A stretch of 64,000 nt of DNA from Cupriavidus necator N-1 (GTDB lineage: Bacteria; Pseudomonadota; Gammaproteobacteria; Burkholderiales; Burkholderiaceae). Every line of letters starts with the position of its first letter. Within the stretch, counting starts at the first letter, position 1. Below are positions 49,906 to 58,150 of this stretch, piece by piece. Made by a program: the position numbers and the translations under genes. A model generated the notes under the pieces. The model saw nothing but the letters and a program-made list of their open reading frames with translations, did not search any database and was not told where the DNA came from. The stretch is from assembly GCF_000219215.1 (NCBI RefSeq), contig NC_015726.1, positions 3,224,001 to 3,288,000 of the forward strand. Direction: 5' to 3'.

Positions 49906-50898
49906 ATGCAAGCCGACCGCCGCAAAGTCCTGCACTGGCTGGGAGCAGGTTCCCTGGCCGCCACCGCCTCGACCCTTGGAATCAACCGGGCGCGGGCCCA
50001 GCAGGCTTACCCGTCGCGCCCGGTGCGGCTGGTCGTGCCCTACCCGCCCGGCGGTGCCACCGACGTGCTGGCGCGCGCGCTGGGCGACCCGCTCAGCAAG
50101 CTGTGGCAGCGCCCGGTGATCGTGGAGAACCGCCCCGGCGTGGGCGGCATGATCGGCGCCGACGTGGTCGCCAAGGCGCCGGCGGACGGCTACACCCTGC
50201 TGCTGGCCCTGCCCAGCCTGGTGCAGACGCCCTATATGGTGGCCAAGCCGCCGTTCGACCCGCTGCGCGACCTGACCGCCATCAGCCAGCTATGCACCAC
50301 CAGCCTGGTGCTGACCGCCAGCAGCGCCATGCCGCGCACGCTGCCGCAGATGATCAGCCTGGCCAAGTCCCAGCCCGACAAGTATTCCTATGGCACCTAT
50401 GGCATTGGCACCGGCGCCCATCTCTACATGCAGGTCTTCCTCAAGGGCGCGGGCGCCCAGCTGGTCCATGTCCCGTACAAGGGCGAAGCCCCCATCGCCA
50501 CCGACCTGATCGGCGGCCAGATCTCGCTGGGCACGCTGTCGCCGATGACCGTGCGTCAGCATGCGCGCACCGGCAAGCTCCAGCCGCTGGCCGTTACCGG
50601 CAATACCCGCGCGCCGATGCTGCCGGATGTGCCAACCTTCCAGGAACTCGGCTACAAGGGGCTGGATGGCCCGGCCTGGTTTGGCCTGTTCACCACCGCC
50701 GGCACGCCGCAGGCCATCGTCGACAAGATCTCGGCCGATGTGGAAACGGTGATGGCCGCGCCGGAGATCCGCCAGCGCCTGGCCGAGCTGGGGCTGATCG
50801 TCAAGACGACGCAGCCGGCGGCGTTCGCGGCGGCGACCAGAGCGGATCAGGCGTACTGGGGCAACGTGATCAAGGAAAACAATATCCGGCTGGACTGA
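49906..50898 (+). CDS. Bug-family solute-binding protein
   Basis: 330-aa periplasmic solute-binding protein (Bug/TctC family, typically greatly expanded in Burkholderiales). A Tat-like signal (DRRKVLHWLGAGSLAATAST) precedes the mature part, which begins YPSRPVRLVVPYPPGGATD, the canonical family start. FGLF-type and GHGAHLYMQ-like ligand regions follow (GTGAHLYMQVFLKGAG, VHVPYKGEAPIATDL). TGGAGGAA precedes ATG 49906. The ligand is unknown and no Tct membrane subunits are adjacent. Confidence 0.9.
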   Translation: MQADRRKVLHWLGAGSLAATASTLGINRARAQQAYPSRPVRLVVPYPPGGATDVLARALGDPLSKLWQRPVIVENRPGVGGMIGADVVAKAPADGYTLLLALPSLVQTPYMVAKPPFDPLRDLTAISQLCTTSLVLTASSAMPRTLPQMISLAKSQPDKYSYGTYGIGTGAHLYMQVFLKGAGAQLVHVPYKGEAPIATDLIGGQISLGTLSPMTVRQHARTGKLQPLAVTGNTRAPMLPDVPTFQELGYKGLDGPAWFGLFTTAGTPQAIVDKISADVETVMAAPEIRQRLAELGLIVKTTQPAAFAAATRADQAYWGNVIKENNIRLD

Positions 50899-51040
50899 GG
50901 CATGGCGACTGAAGCAGCGCCGCGGGCCGCGCCGGCACATCGTAGCGCCTGGCGCCGGCTCTGAACATCACTCAATTGCAGCAATTTTCCCGCGGTGTTG
51001 CGCGGCTGCGCCATGGCCTGTCGCAGCCGATAGGCGTCGA

Positions 51041-51046
51041 TATAAT
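51041..51046 (+). promoter_or_regulatory. Possible chemoreceptor promoter -10 box
   Basis: A consensus TATAAT lies 94 bases before the chemoreceptor start. The expected -35 position (CTGTCG) is poor. Confidence 0.35.
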
Positions 51047-51139
51047 CAGCCGCGCAACACCATAAAGTAAGACATTAGAACAATAAGCCATCAGGCGAAC
51101 GGGGTGCAGCGTCTTCTCGACTTACGCTGCGAGGGAACC

Positions 51140-52642
51140 ATGATCAGCGCTGACCACGCCCTGACCGGACGGCTGTCCGCGACCATCCCTGCCCGCCGTG
51201 CCGCGGGCAGTTCCGTTTCTGCGCAAGCCGCGCCGCACACCCCGCTGCTGCAAGGCGTGCACCGCCGCGCAGACCAGTTGATGACGGCCATGCTGTGGGT
51301 GCTGAGCCTCCTGTCGCCGATCGTCGGCAATCACTATGGGTCGACCGGGCTGACGCTGGCGCTGGGCTTGCCGATGGCGCTGCTCGGCACGCTGATGGCG
51401 GTCACCCTGCCCGCCCGCCTGGCTACGCGGCTGGCGATGGCCGTGCTGCTGATGATCTTCGTCGCATTGCTGATCCACCAGGCGCACGGGCAGGTGGAAT
51501 TCCACTTCCTGGTGTTCGTCTCGCTGTCGCTGCTGCTGGCCTACCGCGACTTCCGCGTGATCCTGCTGGCGGCGGCGGTGATCGCGTTGCATCACCTGAG
51601 CTTCAACTTCTTCCAGCAGTGGGGCTGGAACACCATCTGCTTCACCGACCCGAGCTTCAATATGGTGCTGTTCCACGCCGCCTTCGTCATCGTGCAGACC
51701 GGCGTGCTGTGCGTGATCGCGTGGCGGCTGGAGCGCGATGCCCACTCCACCGATGAACTGAGCGCCCTGGCCGCGGGCATCGAACGCGAACCCGGCTACC
51801 TGACGCTGACCGCCGATGGCACCCACCCGGACAGCGACTTCGCGCGCGCCTTCCGCAAGACGCTGGACACTGTGCGCCAGACACTGCTGCAGGTACGCAA
51901 CACCGCCGGTACCGTGGCCGACGCGGCTGGCAACATCCTGGACACCAGCGCCACCGTCGTCCGCCGGACCGACGAACAGGCTCGCACCGTGGCGCACACC
52001 ATGCAGGACATGCAGGCGCTGACCCAGGCCGCCCGCGCCAGCGCCGACCAGGCCCGCGGCGCGTGCGAACTGGCCGGGGCCTCCAGCACCGTGGTCGCGC
52101 GCGGCAGCGGCGAGATCCTGTCGGTGATCCACACCATGGGCGAGATCAACGAGGCCTGCGGGCGCATCACCGAGATCATCGGCGTGATCGACAGCATCGC
52201 CTTCCAGACCAATATCCTGGCGCTGAACGCCGCCGTGGAGGCCGCGCGCGCGGGCGACCACGGCAAGGGCTTTGCGGTGGTGGCTGGCGAGGTCCGGCAA
52301 CTGGCGCATCGCTGTGGCGCCGCGGCCAAGGAGATTCGCGGGCTGATCAATACCTCGGTCGAACGCGCCCACGCCGGCACCAAGTTGGTCGGCCATACCG
52401 GCGAGACCATGAACGAGGTGGTGGCCAGCATCGGCAAGCTTGCCACGTTGGTAGAGGAACTGGCGACGCTGGGCGACAACCAGCGCAGCGGCATCGACGG
52501 CATGGCCCGGCGCGTGGCGGAGATCCAGGCGGCATTCGAGGAGAATGCAGAGTTGGTGGCCAGTGCCGCCGAAGCTGCGCGGGTGCAGCGGCAGCAGACG
52601 GAGGGGCTGAACCGGGCGGTCGGGGTGTTCCGGCTGGGCTGA
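51140..52642 (+). CDS. Methyl-accepting chemotaxis protein with multi-helix membrane sensor
   Basis: 500-aa chemoreceptor. Instead of a periplasmic ligand domain it has about six membrane helices in residues 45-205, with a conserved pattern HGQVEFHFLVFVSLSLLLAY and AAAVIALHHLSFNF holding several His. No clear HAMP domain is seen. The C-terminal signalling domain has the hairpin tip IDSIAFQTNILALNAAVEAA (about 350-370) and VVAGEVRQLAHR. GAGGGAA precedes ATG 51140. It is isolated from other chemotaxis genes. What it senses is unknown; the His-rich membrane part might bind a cofactor or act in redox or gas sensing. Confidence 0.9.
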   Translation: MISADHALTGRLSATIPARRAAGSSVSAQAAPHTPLLQGVHRRADQLMTAMLWVLSLLSPIVGNHYGSTGLTLALGLPMALLGTLMAVTLPARLATRLAMAVLLMIFVALLIHQAHGQVEFHFLVFVSLSLLLAYRDFRVILLAAAVIALHHLSFNFFQQWGWNTICFTDPSFNMVLFHAAFVIVQTGVLCVIAWRLERDAHSTDELSALAAGIEREPGYLTLTADGTHPDSDFARAFRKTLDTVRQTLLQVRNTAGTVADAAGNILDTSATVVRRTDEQARTVAHTMQDMQALTQAARASADQARGACELAGASSTVVARGSGEILSVIHTMGEINEACGRITEIIGVIDSIAFQTNILALNAAVEAARAGDHGKGFAVVAGEVRQLAHRCGAAAKEIRGLINTSVERAHAGTKLVGHTGETMNEVVASIGKLATLVEELATLGDNQRSGIDGMARRVAEIQAAFEENAELVASAAEAARVQRQQTEGLNRAVGVFRLG

Positions 52643-52654
52643 CACCCGCTCAGC

Positions 52655-53362
52655 TCAATCCTCTTTCTCGTCCCCCGTGGGGAAATGCACGCCTGCACGG
52701 CGCGCCGCCAGCATGATGTGGCGCTCCATCGCGCGCTGCGCCTGCTCCGGCTGGCGGGCGGCCAGCGCCTCGATGATGGCGCTGTGCTCGGTGAAGGTGG
52801 CATTGCGCGCGCCGCGCCGGTAGTACGGCAGGCGCTGGCTCTCGCGCATCACCTCGGCGCTTTCGCGCAGGATCTCGCGGATGACCTGGTTGCCGGACAC
52901 CGTGACGATCAGCGTGTGAAATTCATAGTCGAGCTGCGAGGCTTCGTCATAAGCATCCGCCTCGATCGCCCGCTGCATCGTGGCCGCGTTCTGGCGCAGC
53001 TGTTCGATCTCGTTCTCGGAGATGGCCAGCGCGGCCAGCCGTGCGGTCAGCCCTTCCAGCGCGAAGCGCAACTGGTAGATATCGATCAGCGAATGCGTGG
53101 CCGCAAAACGCCAGGGCGGCGTGGCTGCGGCGCTGTCGCCGGCGGCCGTCACGTAGACGCCCTTGCCCGGGCGCGACACCACCACGCCCATTCCCTGCAA
53201 GGTAGAGATCGCCTCACGCAGTGACGCGCGGCTGATGCCGACCTTCTCCGCCAGCTCCCGCTGCGCCGGCAGCAGCGTGCCCGCGGGGAACGTGCCGTCG
53301 CGCACCCATTGCTGGATAAGGCTGACAGCCTGGTTGGCGACGGAGGTGGAAGATCCTGTCAT
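52655..53362 (-). CDS. GntR-family (FadR subgroup) regulator
   Basis: 235-aa regulator. Residues 1-75 form the winged helix-turn-helix (LLPAQRELAEKVGISRASLR, then EAISTLQGMGVVVSRPGKGV). The FadR-type all-helical effector domain (FCD) follows with DIYQLRFALEGLTARLAALA and a probable metal-binding His set (EFHTLIVTVSGN, HSAIIEALAARQ). ATG 53362 lies beside a half operator (TGACCAGTA, 53376-53384). The full operators nearby match its family, so it probably controls the MFS and AllA genes and itself. Confidence 0.92.
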   Translation of the reverse strand: MTGSSTSVANQAVSLIQQWVRDGTFPAGTLLPAQRELAEKVGISRASLREAISTLQGMGVVVSRPGKGVYVTAAGDSAAATPPWRFAATHSLIDIYQLRFALEGLTARLAALAISENEIEQLRQNAATMQRAIEADAYDEASQLDYEFHTLIVTVSGNQVIREILRESAEVMRESQRLPYYRRGARNATFTEHSAIIEALAARQPEQAQRAMERHIMLAARRAGVHFPTGDEKED

Positions 53363-53455
53363 ACGTGAGGGGGGGTGACCAGTAAGAGGTGACGCACAAG
53401 GGGCGCGAAGCCGGTTGCCGGAAATTCTAGCCGACAAACCGGCCTGCCCTGCCCC

Positions 53456-54790
53456 TTACTTGTTGACCAGCCTGGCCGGCACCGAATAGGTCAGCAGCGC
53501 GCCGCACAGCAGCACCGCCGCCAGCACGAACATCGCGGCATCCGTGCTCCGGGTGGCATCCTTGATCAGGCCGATCATGTACGGGCTGATAAAGCCGGCC
53601 AGGTTGGCGAACGAGTTGATCAGCGCAATGCCCGCCGCCGCGCCCACGCCCGACAGGATGGACGTCGGCAGGCTCCAGAACAGCGGCGAGGTAGCTAGGC
53701 TGCCGCCGGCGGCCAACGCCAGCGCTGCCAGCGACAGCGCAGTGTTATGGCTGAAGACCGCGCTCAGCACCAGGCCCGTGGCCGCGCAGCAGAACGGCAC
53801 GATCAGGTGCCAGCGGCGCTCGCGCATGCGGTCAGAGCTACGGCTGACCAGGATCATCGAACACACCGCCACGCCAAACGGGATCGCGGTCAGCAAACCC
53901 ACGTCCAGCACGCTCTTCACGCCGGTCTGCTTGATCAGCGTGGGCAGCCAGAAAGTCAGCCCGTACTGGCCCATCACCGTGCAGAAGCAGATCATCGTCA
54001 TCTTCAGCACGCGCGAGTCGGTCACCAGCGTGCGCAGCGACATATGGGCGGACTTCTGTGCGTTTTCGGCGGCGATATTGCGCTCCAGCAGCGCCTTTTC
54101 ATCGGCCGTCAGCCAGCGCGCCGACTGGATGTTGTTGTCCAGGTACCAGAGCACGGCCACGCCCACCAGCAGCGACGGCACGGCCTCGATCACGAACATC
54201 CACTGCCAGCCGCGCAGGCCGTTGACGCCGTGCATGGCCTCCATCACCCAGCCCGACAGCGGCCCGCCGAAGATGCCCGAGATCGGAATCGCCGCCATGA
54301 ACAGCGCCACCATGCGCGCGCGCCGGTGCGACGGGAACCAGTAGGTCAGGTACAGGATCATGCCGGGATAGAAGCCCGCCTCCGCCGCGCCCAGCAGGAA
54401 GCGCAGCACATAGAACTGCGTGCTGGTCTGCACGAACATCATCGCCGCGGAGATCAGGCTCCACAGGATCATGATGCGCGAGATGGTGGCCTTGGCGCCG
54501 ATGCGGTGCATCAGCAGGTTGCTGGGCACCTCGAAGAAGAAATAGCCGATAAAGAACAGCCCCGCGCCCAGCCCGTAGACCGCCTCGCTGAACTGCAGGT
54601 CGGCCAGCATGCTCAGCTTGGCAAAGCCCACGTTGACCCGATCCAGGTAGGCCACCACGTAGCACAGCATCAGGAACGGCAACAGCCGCCAGGCCACCTT
54701 GCGGTACACCGCGTCCTCCCTGGCCTGTGCCTGCGCCTGCGGCACGGAAATGGCATCCGGCCCGGCATGGGCGGTTTCAGTCGGAATCAT
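53456..54790 (-). CDS. MFS transporter, anion:cation symporter type
   Basis: 444-aa 12-helix major facilitator protein. It has the ACS family start YRKVAWRLLPFLMLCYVVAY and LDRVNVGFAKLSM, the middle loop YWFPSHRRARMVALFMAA and LITDATRSTD-like end (LIKDATRSTDAAMF). ACS members carry phthalate, tartrate, allantoate or similar anions. Its position between a GntR regulator and an ureidoglycolate-lyase-like gene points to ureidoglycolate or allantoate import, by inference. AAGGAG precedes ATG 54790. Confidence 0.88.
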   Translation of the reverse strand: MIPTETAHAGPDAISVPQAQAQAREDAVYRKVAWRLLPFLMLCYVVAYLDRVNVGFAKLSMLADLQFSEAVYGLGAGLFFIGYFFFEVPSNLLMHRIGAKATISRIMILWSLISAAMMFVQTSTQFYVLRFLLGAAEAGFYPGMILYLTYWFPSHRRARMVALFMAAIPISGIFGGPLSGWVMEAMHGVNGLRGWQWMFVIEAVPSLLVGVAVLWYLDNNIQSARWLTADEKALLERNIAAENAQKSAHMSLRTLVTDSRVLKMTMICFCTVMGQYGLTFWLPTLIKQTGVKSVLDVGLLTAIPFGVAVCSMILVSRSSDRMRERRWHLIVPFCCAATGLVLSAVFSHNTALSLAALALAAGGSLATSPLFWSLPTSILSGVGAAAGIALINSFANLAGFISPYMIGLIKDATRSTDAAMFVLAAVLLCGALLTYSVPARLVNK

Positions 54791-54867
54791 GGAAGTCTCC
54801 TTGGTTTTGTTCGAGTCATCGGCGTGGCAAAGCCTGGATCGCATCCGGCACGACGCCAAATCGTCAT

Positions 54868-54883
54868 ACCGGTCTGACCAGTA
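54868..54883. promoter_or_regulatory. GntR operator, MFS side
   Basis: ACCGGTCTGACCAGTA: GGTC-T-GACC core, the FadR-type TGGTnnGACCA form, 78 bases before the MFS start. Confidence 0.65.
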
Positions 54884-55043
54884 GATGCCGAATGGTAGGG
54901 AGGCACCTTGCCGGTGTCAAGGAGCGATTGGACTGGGGAAAGCCCGTATCTGCAGGCCGATTTTGGCGAGAATGCCCGCTGCGTGGGGATCGCACCAAAC
55001 TCCGCCGCTTGTGCAAAATCGAGACTTGCTGCAAAATCCGGCA

Positions 55044-55062
55044 CAACTGGTCCGACCAGTTG
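55044..55062. promoter_or_regulatory. GntR operator, allA side
   Basis: CAACTGGTCCGACCAGTTG: perfect 19-base palindrome about the centre base, sharing the GGTC-n-GACC core with the other operator, 74 bases before the allA start. Confidence 0.75.
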
Positions 55063-55135
55063 AGGCTGGCCCACATGATGCGTGCCACAGGGCAGCCAGC
55101 CGCTTGCCGGCCCGACCTTCAGCTAGGAGACTTTG

Positions 55136-55684
55136 ATGGGAACCACGCCCCCGCTCATGGCATCAGCCATGGTGCGCCTGCATCCGCTGCCGCTGAGCGC
55201 GGCCGCCTTTGCGCCCTTCGGTGACGTGATCGAGGCGCGCCCAGCCGGCGACCCCGGCGCCTTTCCGATCAACGGCGGCATGGTCATGCGACACCACGAC
55301 CTGGCTGCCGTCGAACTGGAAGGTGGCCGGGCCCTGATCAACCTGTTCGAGGCCAAGCCCTACGCGTATCCGCTGGAGATCGCAATGCTGGAACGCCATC
55401 CGCTCGGCAGCCAGGCCTTTATCCCGCTATCGGAGCAGCCCTTTGTGATCGTGGTGGCGCCAGCTGGCGACGTGCTGGATCCCGCTTCGCTGCGCGCCTT
55501 CATCACCAACGGGCGGCAGGGCGTCAACTACCGCCGCGGCGTCTGGCACCACATGCTGCTGGCCGTGGGCGTGCCGGCGCGCTTTGCCGTGATCGATCGC
55601 GGTGGGGATGGCAACAACTGCGAGGAGCGCACGCTGGCGCAGCCGTTGCTGCTGGAACTCCCGCCGGCGCTACACGCCGCATGA
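55136..55684 (+). CDS. allA: Ureidoglycolate lyase (AllA-like)
   Basis: Cleaves ureidoglycolate to glyoxylate and urea in allantoin/purine breakdown. The 182-aa protein has the AllA pattern: LSAAAFAPFGDVIEARPAG at the start, MLERHPLGSQAFIPLSEQPF, TNGRQGVNYRRGVWHHMLLA (about 124-143) with the metal-site His pair, and VIDRGGDGNNCEERTL. TAGGAG precedes ATG 55136. No other allantoin genes are adjacent, so the module may salvage external ureidoglycolate. Confidence 0.9.
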   Translation: MGTTPPLMASAMVRLHPLPLSAAAFAPFGDVIEARPAGDPGAFPINGGMVMRHHDLAAVELEGGRALINLFEAKPYAYPLEIAMLERHPLGSQAFIPLSEQPFVIVVAPAGDVLDPASLRAFITNGRQGVNYRRGVWHHMLLAVGVPARFAVIDRGGDGNNCEERTLAQPLLLELPPALHAA

Positions 55685-55733
55685 GTGTGTGGAGGCAACC
55701 GCGACAGGCCGCGGTTGCACCAGCCCGTCGCGC

Positions 55734-55916
55734 TTACTTGGCGTCCGGCCAGGAGACCTGCTTCCAGTAGGCCTCTTTCGAGCGGATCTTGCCATTCACC
55801 ACCCGGTAGACCTCCAGCCCGGCTGCGTCCACTTTCTTCTTCCCGCCGCTGGCCGGCACCCGCACGCGGAAGCGCATGATGGCCAAATCACCGCTGTACT
55901 CAAGCTTGACGTCCAC
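55734..55916 (-). pseudogene. Remnant of an NTF2/SnoaL-like protein
   Basis: A 60-codon frame gives VDVKLEYSGDLAIMRFRV, then AAGLEVYRVVNGKIRSKEAYW, the C-terminal strands of SnoaL/NTF2-like proteins (normally 120-150 aa). In-frame sequence extends upstream only to a stop near 55938, and the missing N-terminal half is not found in other frames of 55917-56217. It looks like a truncated relic. A short GTG-started protein cannot be excluded. Confidence 0.5.
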
Positions 55917-56217
55917 TAGATGGGCAATGACTGGTTGTCAAGTGACACCAGAAAATAAGCACAATCCGAGTGGATCGGAGCATTGTATTTGGACTGGCCC
56001 GAGCGGGCGTTGAGAGGACTCTGGAATCGGCGGAAACGAAGTCGTAGCCAGCATCTTGCTACGCTGGTCGAGGGCTTGCCATCATGCGGATCTCCTGCGC
56101 GCTGGCAGAATGAGTCAGCCAACGGGCCGGAGCGCAATACTTGCCTAGCGCAGCGGTATTGGGAGACGAAGATCCCGCAAGGCAGCGCGCAGAGATTTGT
56201 CGACGCGGCCGGGCCGG
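55917..56217. other. Gene-free stretch
   Basis: 301 bases of somewhat lower GC between the SnoaL remnant and the cytochrome gene. Open frames on both strands lack similarity; nothing else seen. Confidence 0.5.
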
Positions 56218-57078
56218 TTACTCCTTGCCGCCGAATGGCTGCGGCTTGAGCGAGCCAAGGTAAGCGACCAGCGCGTTCATGTCGGCACCACTGATGTTCT
56301 TGTACCAGTCGAACGCCATGGGCGGCTTGTAGTGCATGCCGTTCTTGCCTGTGCCTCGGATGGCCTGGGCGATCTCTTCCTTGCTCCAGTTCTTGAGCCC
56401 GCTCTCATGGGGAGTCAGATTGCGTGCCACACTCTCGCCCCAAGGACCTTTGAACACCTGGCCGCCGGCGCCCAGACGCGTGAGCACCAGCTCTCCCTTT
56501 TCATCCCGCGGCGTGTGACATTCCATGCAATGCCCGATATCGGCGAGGTACCGGCCATACGTGATCGTCTCCTTGGGCGAGGGCGCGCTAACGCCTTTCA
56601 CAGCCGGGCCGTAGCCGGGCGGCAACGGGATGTTGTACTCGGACTTCCTGACGGTATTCTTCACGGGCGGCTGTACCCTCAGATAGGCGATGATCGCTGC
56701 CAGGTCTGCGTCAGACATGCGCCGGTAGAACTCGATAGGCATCGGCGGACCGATGATGGTCCCGTCCGGCCGGATACCTTCGCGGATCGCCTTGCCGAGC
56801 TGTGCATCGGTCCACTTGCCGATCCCTGTCTCAGGGTCTGGCGTAATGTTGGCCGCGTACGCCTTGAACGGCGGGTGATCGAAGACCATGCCACCCGACA
56901 GGCCCCTGGAGAAGACAGGCGCCCCATTTTCCGCTCGGGCAACATGGCAATTGCCACAAGCCACCACCCCCTCCATCAGGTATTTGCCACGCGCGATGCG
57001 CGCCTGGTCCTGCCCGCTGCTTGCGCCAATTTGAGACATCAGGAACAAGCCTGCGGCCAACCTCAGGAATATCGCCAT
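56218..57078 (-). CDS. Exported dihaem cytochrome c
   Basis: 286-aa periplasmic electron carrier. Signal peptide residues 1-22. Two haem c sites: CGNCH (41-45) and CMECH (184-188), each in its own cytochrome c domain, with likely axial Met in PPMP and KPPMAF. The domain style (NITPDPETGIGKWTDAQLGK) is that of cytochrome subunits of alcohol/aldehyde or gluconate dehydrogenases, but the third haem of that family is missing and no dehydrogenase is adjacent. AAGGGG precedes ATG 57078. The cupin gene is upstream in the same direction. Confidence 0.92.
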   Translation of the reverse strand: MAIFLRLAAGLFLMSQIGASSGQDQARIARGKYLMEGVVACGNCHVARAENGAPVFSRGLSGGMVFDHPPFKAYAANITPDPETGIGKWTDAQLGKAIREGIRPDGTIIGPPMPIEFYRRMSDADLAAIIAYLRVQPPVKNTVRKSEYNIPLPPGYGPAVKGVSAPSPKETITYGRYLADIGHCMECHTPRDEKGELVLTRLGAGGQVFKGPWGESVARNLTPHESGLKNWSKEEIAQAIRGTGKNGMHYKPPMAFDWYKNISGADMNALVAYLGSLKPQPFGGKE

Positions 57079-57366
57079 GGTTACCCCTTGCCTGGATTCC
57101 TGGCCAATGCGCCCGGACTGAATCCATCGAAGTATCGGCAAATCCTGTCTGAATGGAATCCTCCAAACAGTTGAGTACGGCGGTGGAGGGGGCCGATATC
57201 CAGCGCTGCGGCAGGAGTTCGGCGATGTCACCGGTCTCCTGGACAGGCAGGCGCTGGAGCACGTCCGTAGCCCCCTGCCCCACGGCATCTGCCAGCCCGA
57301 AAGCTGCCCCGGCCTATCCGGCGGTGTGCCGAATGTTGCCTCGCCCGGATCGCCCGGCACCAGGCA

Positions 57367-57840
57367 TCACTTCTTCTTCCTGGGATCATCAGCCGGGTTG
57401 ACGAAGTTGAAAGCCCAGGGCCCCGTCGCATTGATCTGGATAATGGTTTCGTCCTTCGTCCAGCCAAAATGGTGCATCTTGGGTGGCATGACAATCAGGC
57501 TGCCGGGGCCGAGCGGCGAGGTCTTTTCCGGGTCGAGCTTGTCGCCCATGCCATAGTTGAACGTCCCTGAAAGCACGGTCACCCGCTCCACGCCTGGGTG
57601 CCAGTGCGCTGCCACCTTAGCATCCGCGGGTAGCTTGATCCGGGCCGTGAACGGCTCTTTCTTGTCCATCTGCCCCTCGAGAACGGCGAGTTTGGCACCC
57701 GGTATCAGTGGCAGGTCCGCCCATTTGATCTCGTCGGCGGTGACCTTGATCATGCTGCCCGCAGGGGCAGCCAATGCCGCAGACACCGTCAGGCAGACGC
57801 CGAAGGCCAGTGTGGCAATCGGGGGAAGCTTGTTTTTCAT
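57367..57840 (-). CDS. Secreted cupin-domain protein
   Basis: 157-aa precursor with signal peptide (ATLAFGVCLTVSAALAAPAG). The cupin beta-barrel has His79, His81 and Glu85 in AAHWHPGVERVTVLSGTF and His123/124 in MPPKMHHFGW, giving a plausible metal site. Periplasmic cupins of this kind are of unknown function. AGGAAGGAG precedes ATG 57840. It is 288 bases upstream of the cytochrome gene on the same strand; co-function is possible. Confidence 0.85.
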   Translation of the reverse strand: MKNKLPPIATLAFGVCLTVSAALAAPAGSMIKVTADEIKWADLPLIPGAKLAVLEGQMDKKEPFTARIKLPADAKVAAHWHPGVERVTVLSGTFNYGMGDKLDPEKTSPLGPGSLIVMPPKMHHFGWTKDETIIQINATGPWAFNFVNPADDPRKKK

Positions 57841-58150
57841 GGCGCGCTCCTTCCTGAGACGGCAACCAGACAGCCGGAGCGGTGACGGCACAGACCGCAT
57901 TGATGCCATCTGGCACCCGATTCCGCCACCAGCCGCGCTGGAGACATCCACTGCATGGCACAGGTTCAGGCATGCAGGCTCGAGCGTCTTCATCGCCCGA
58001 AGCAATAATCTGATGCATATCGCGGGCCACCCGTGGTGGGAGGCTGACGGGCGGGTGCGTGACGCTTGCCCGGTGTGTCGGTTGCGCGGTAAATCGCCCA
58101 GATCGTTTCAGTTGTGAAACACCGGCGGCTAGCGTACCAGGCCCCGACTT
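57841..58150. other. Intergenic region upstream of the cupin gene
   Basis: 310 bases. It contains a perfect dyad GTTTCA GTTG TGAAAC (58105-58120) that could be an operator or hairpin; no gene is seen. Confidence 0.5.

Larger units (their letters stand above)
54791..55135. other. Divergent MFS-allA control region
   Basis: 345 bases between divergent starts. It contains two GntR-type palindromes, one about 80 bases before each gene, and no other feature I can support. Confidence 0.7.

Noticed and set aside
51026..51033. GCCGATAG, resembling a flagellar sigma-28 -10 box before the chemoreceptor
   Set aside because: No TAAA element lies at the required distance upstream.
57079..57360. In-frame extension upstream of the cytochrome c start
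   Set aside because: The signal peptide and ribosome site place the start at 57078; the extension is Pro/Arg-rich and unlike the family.
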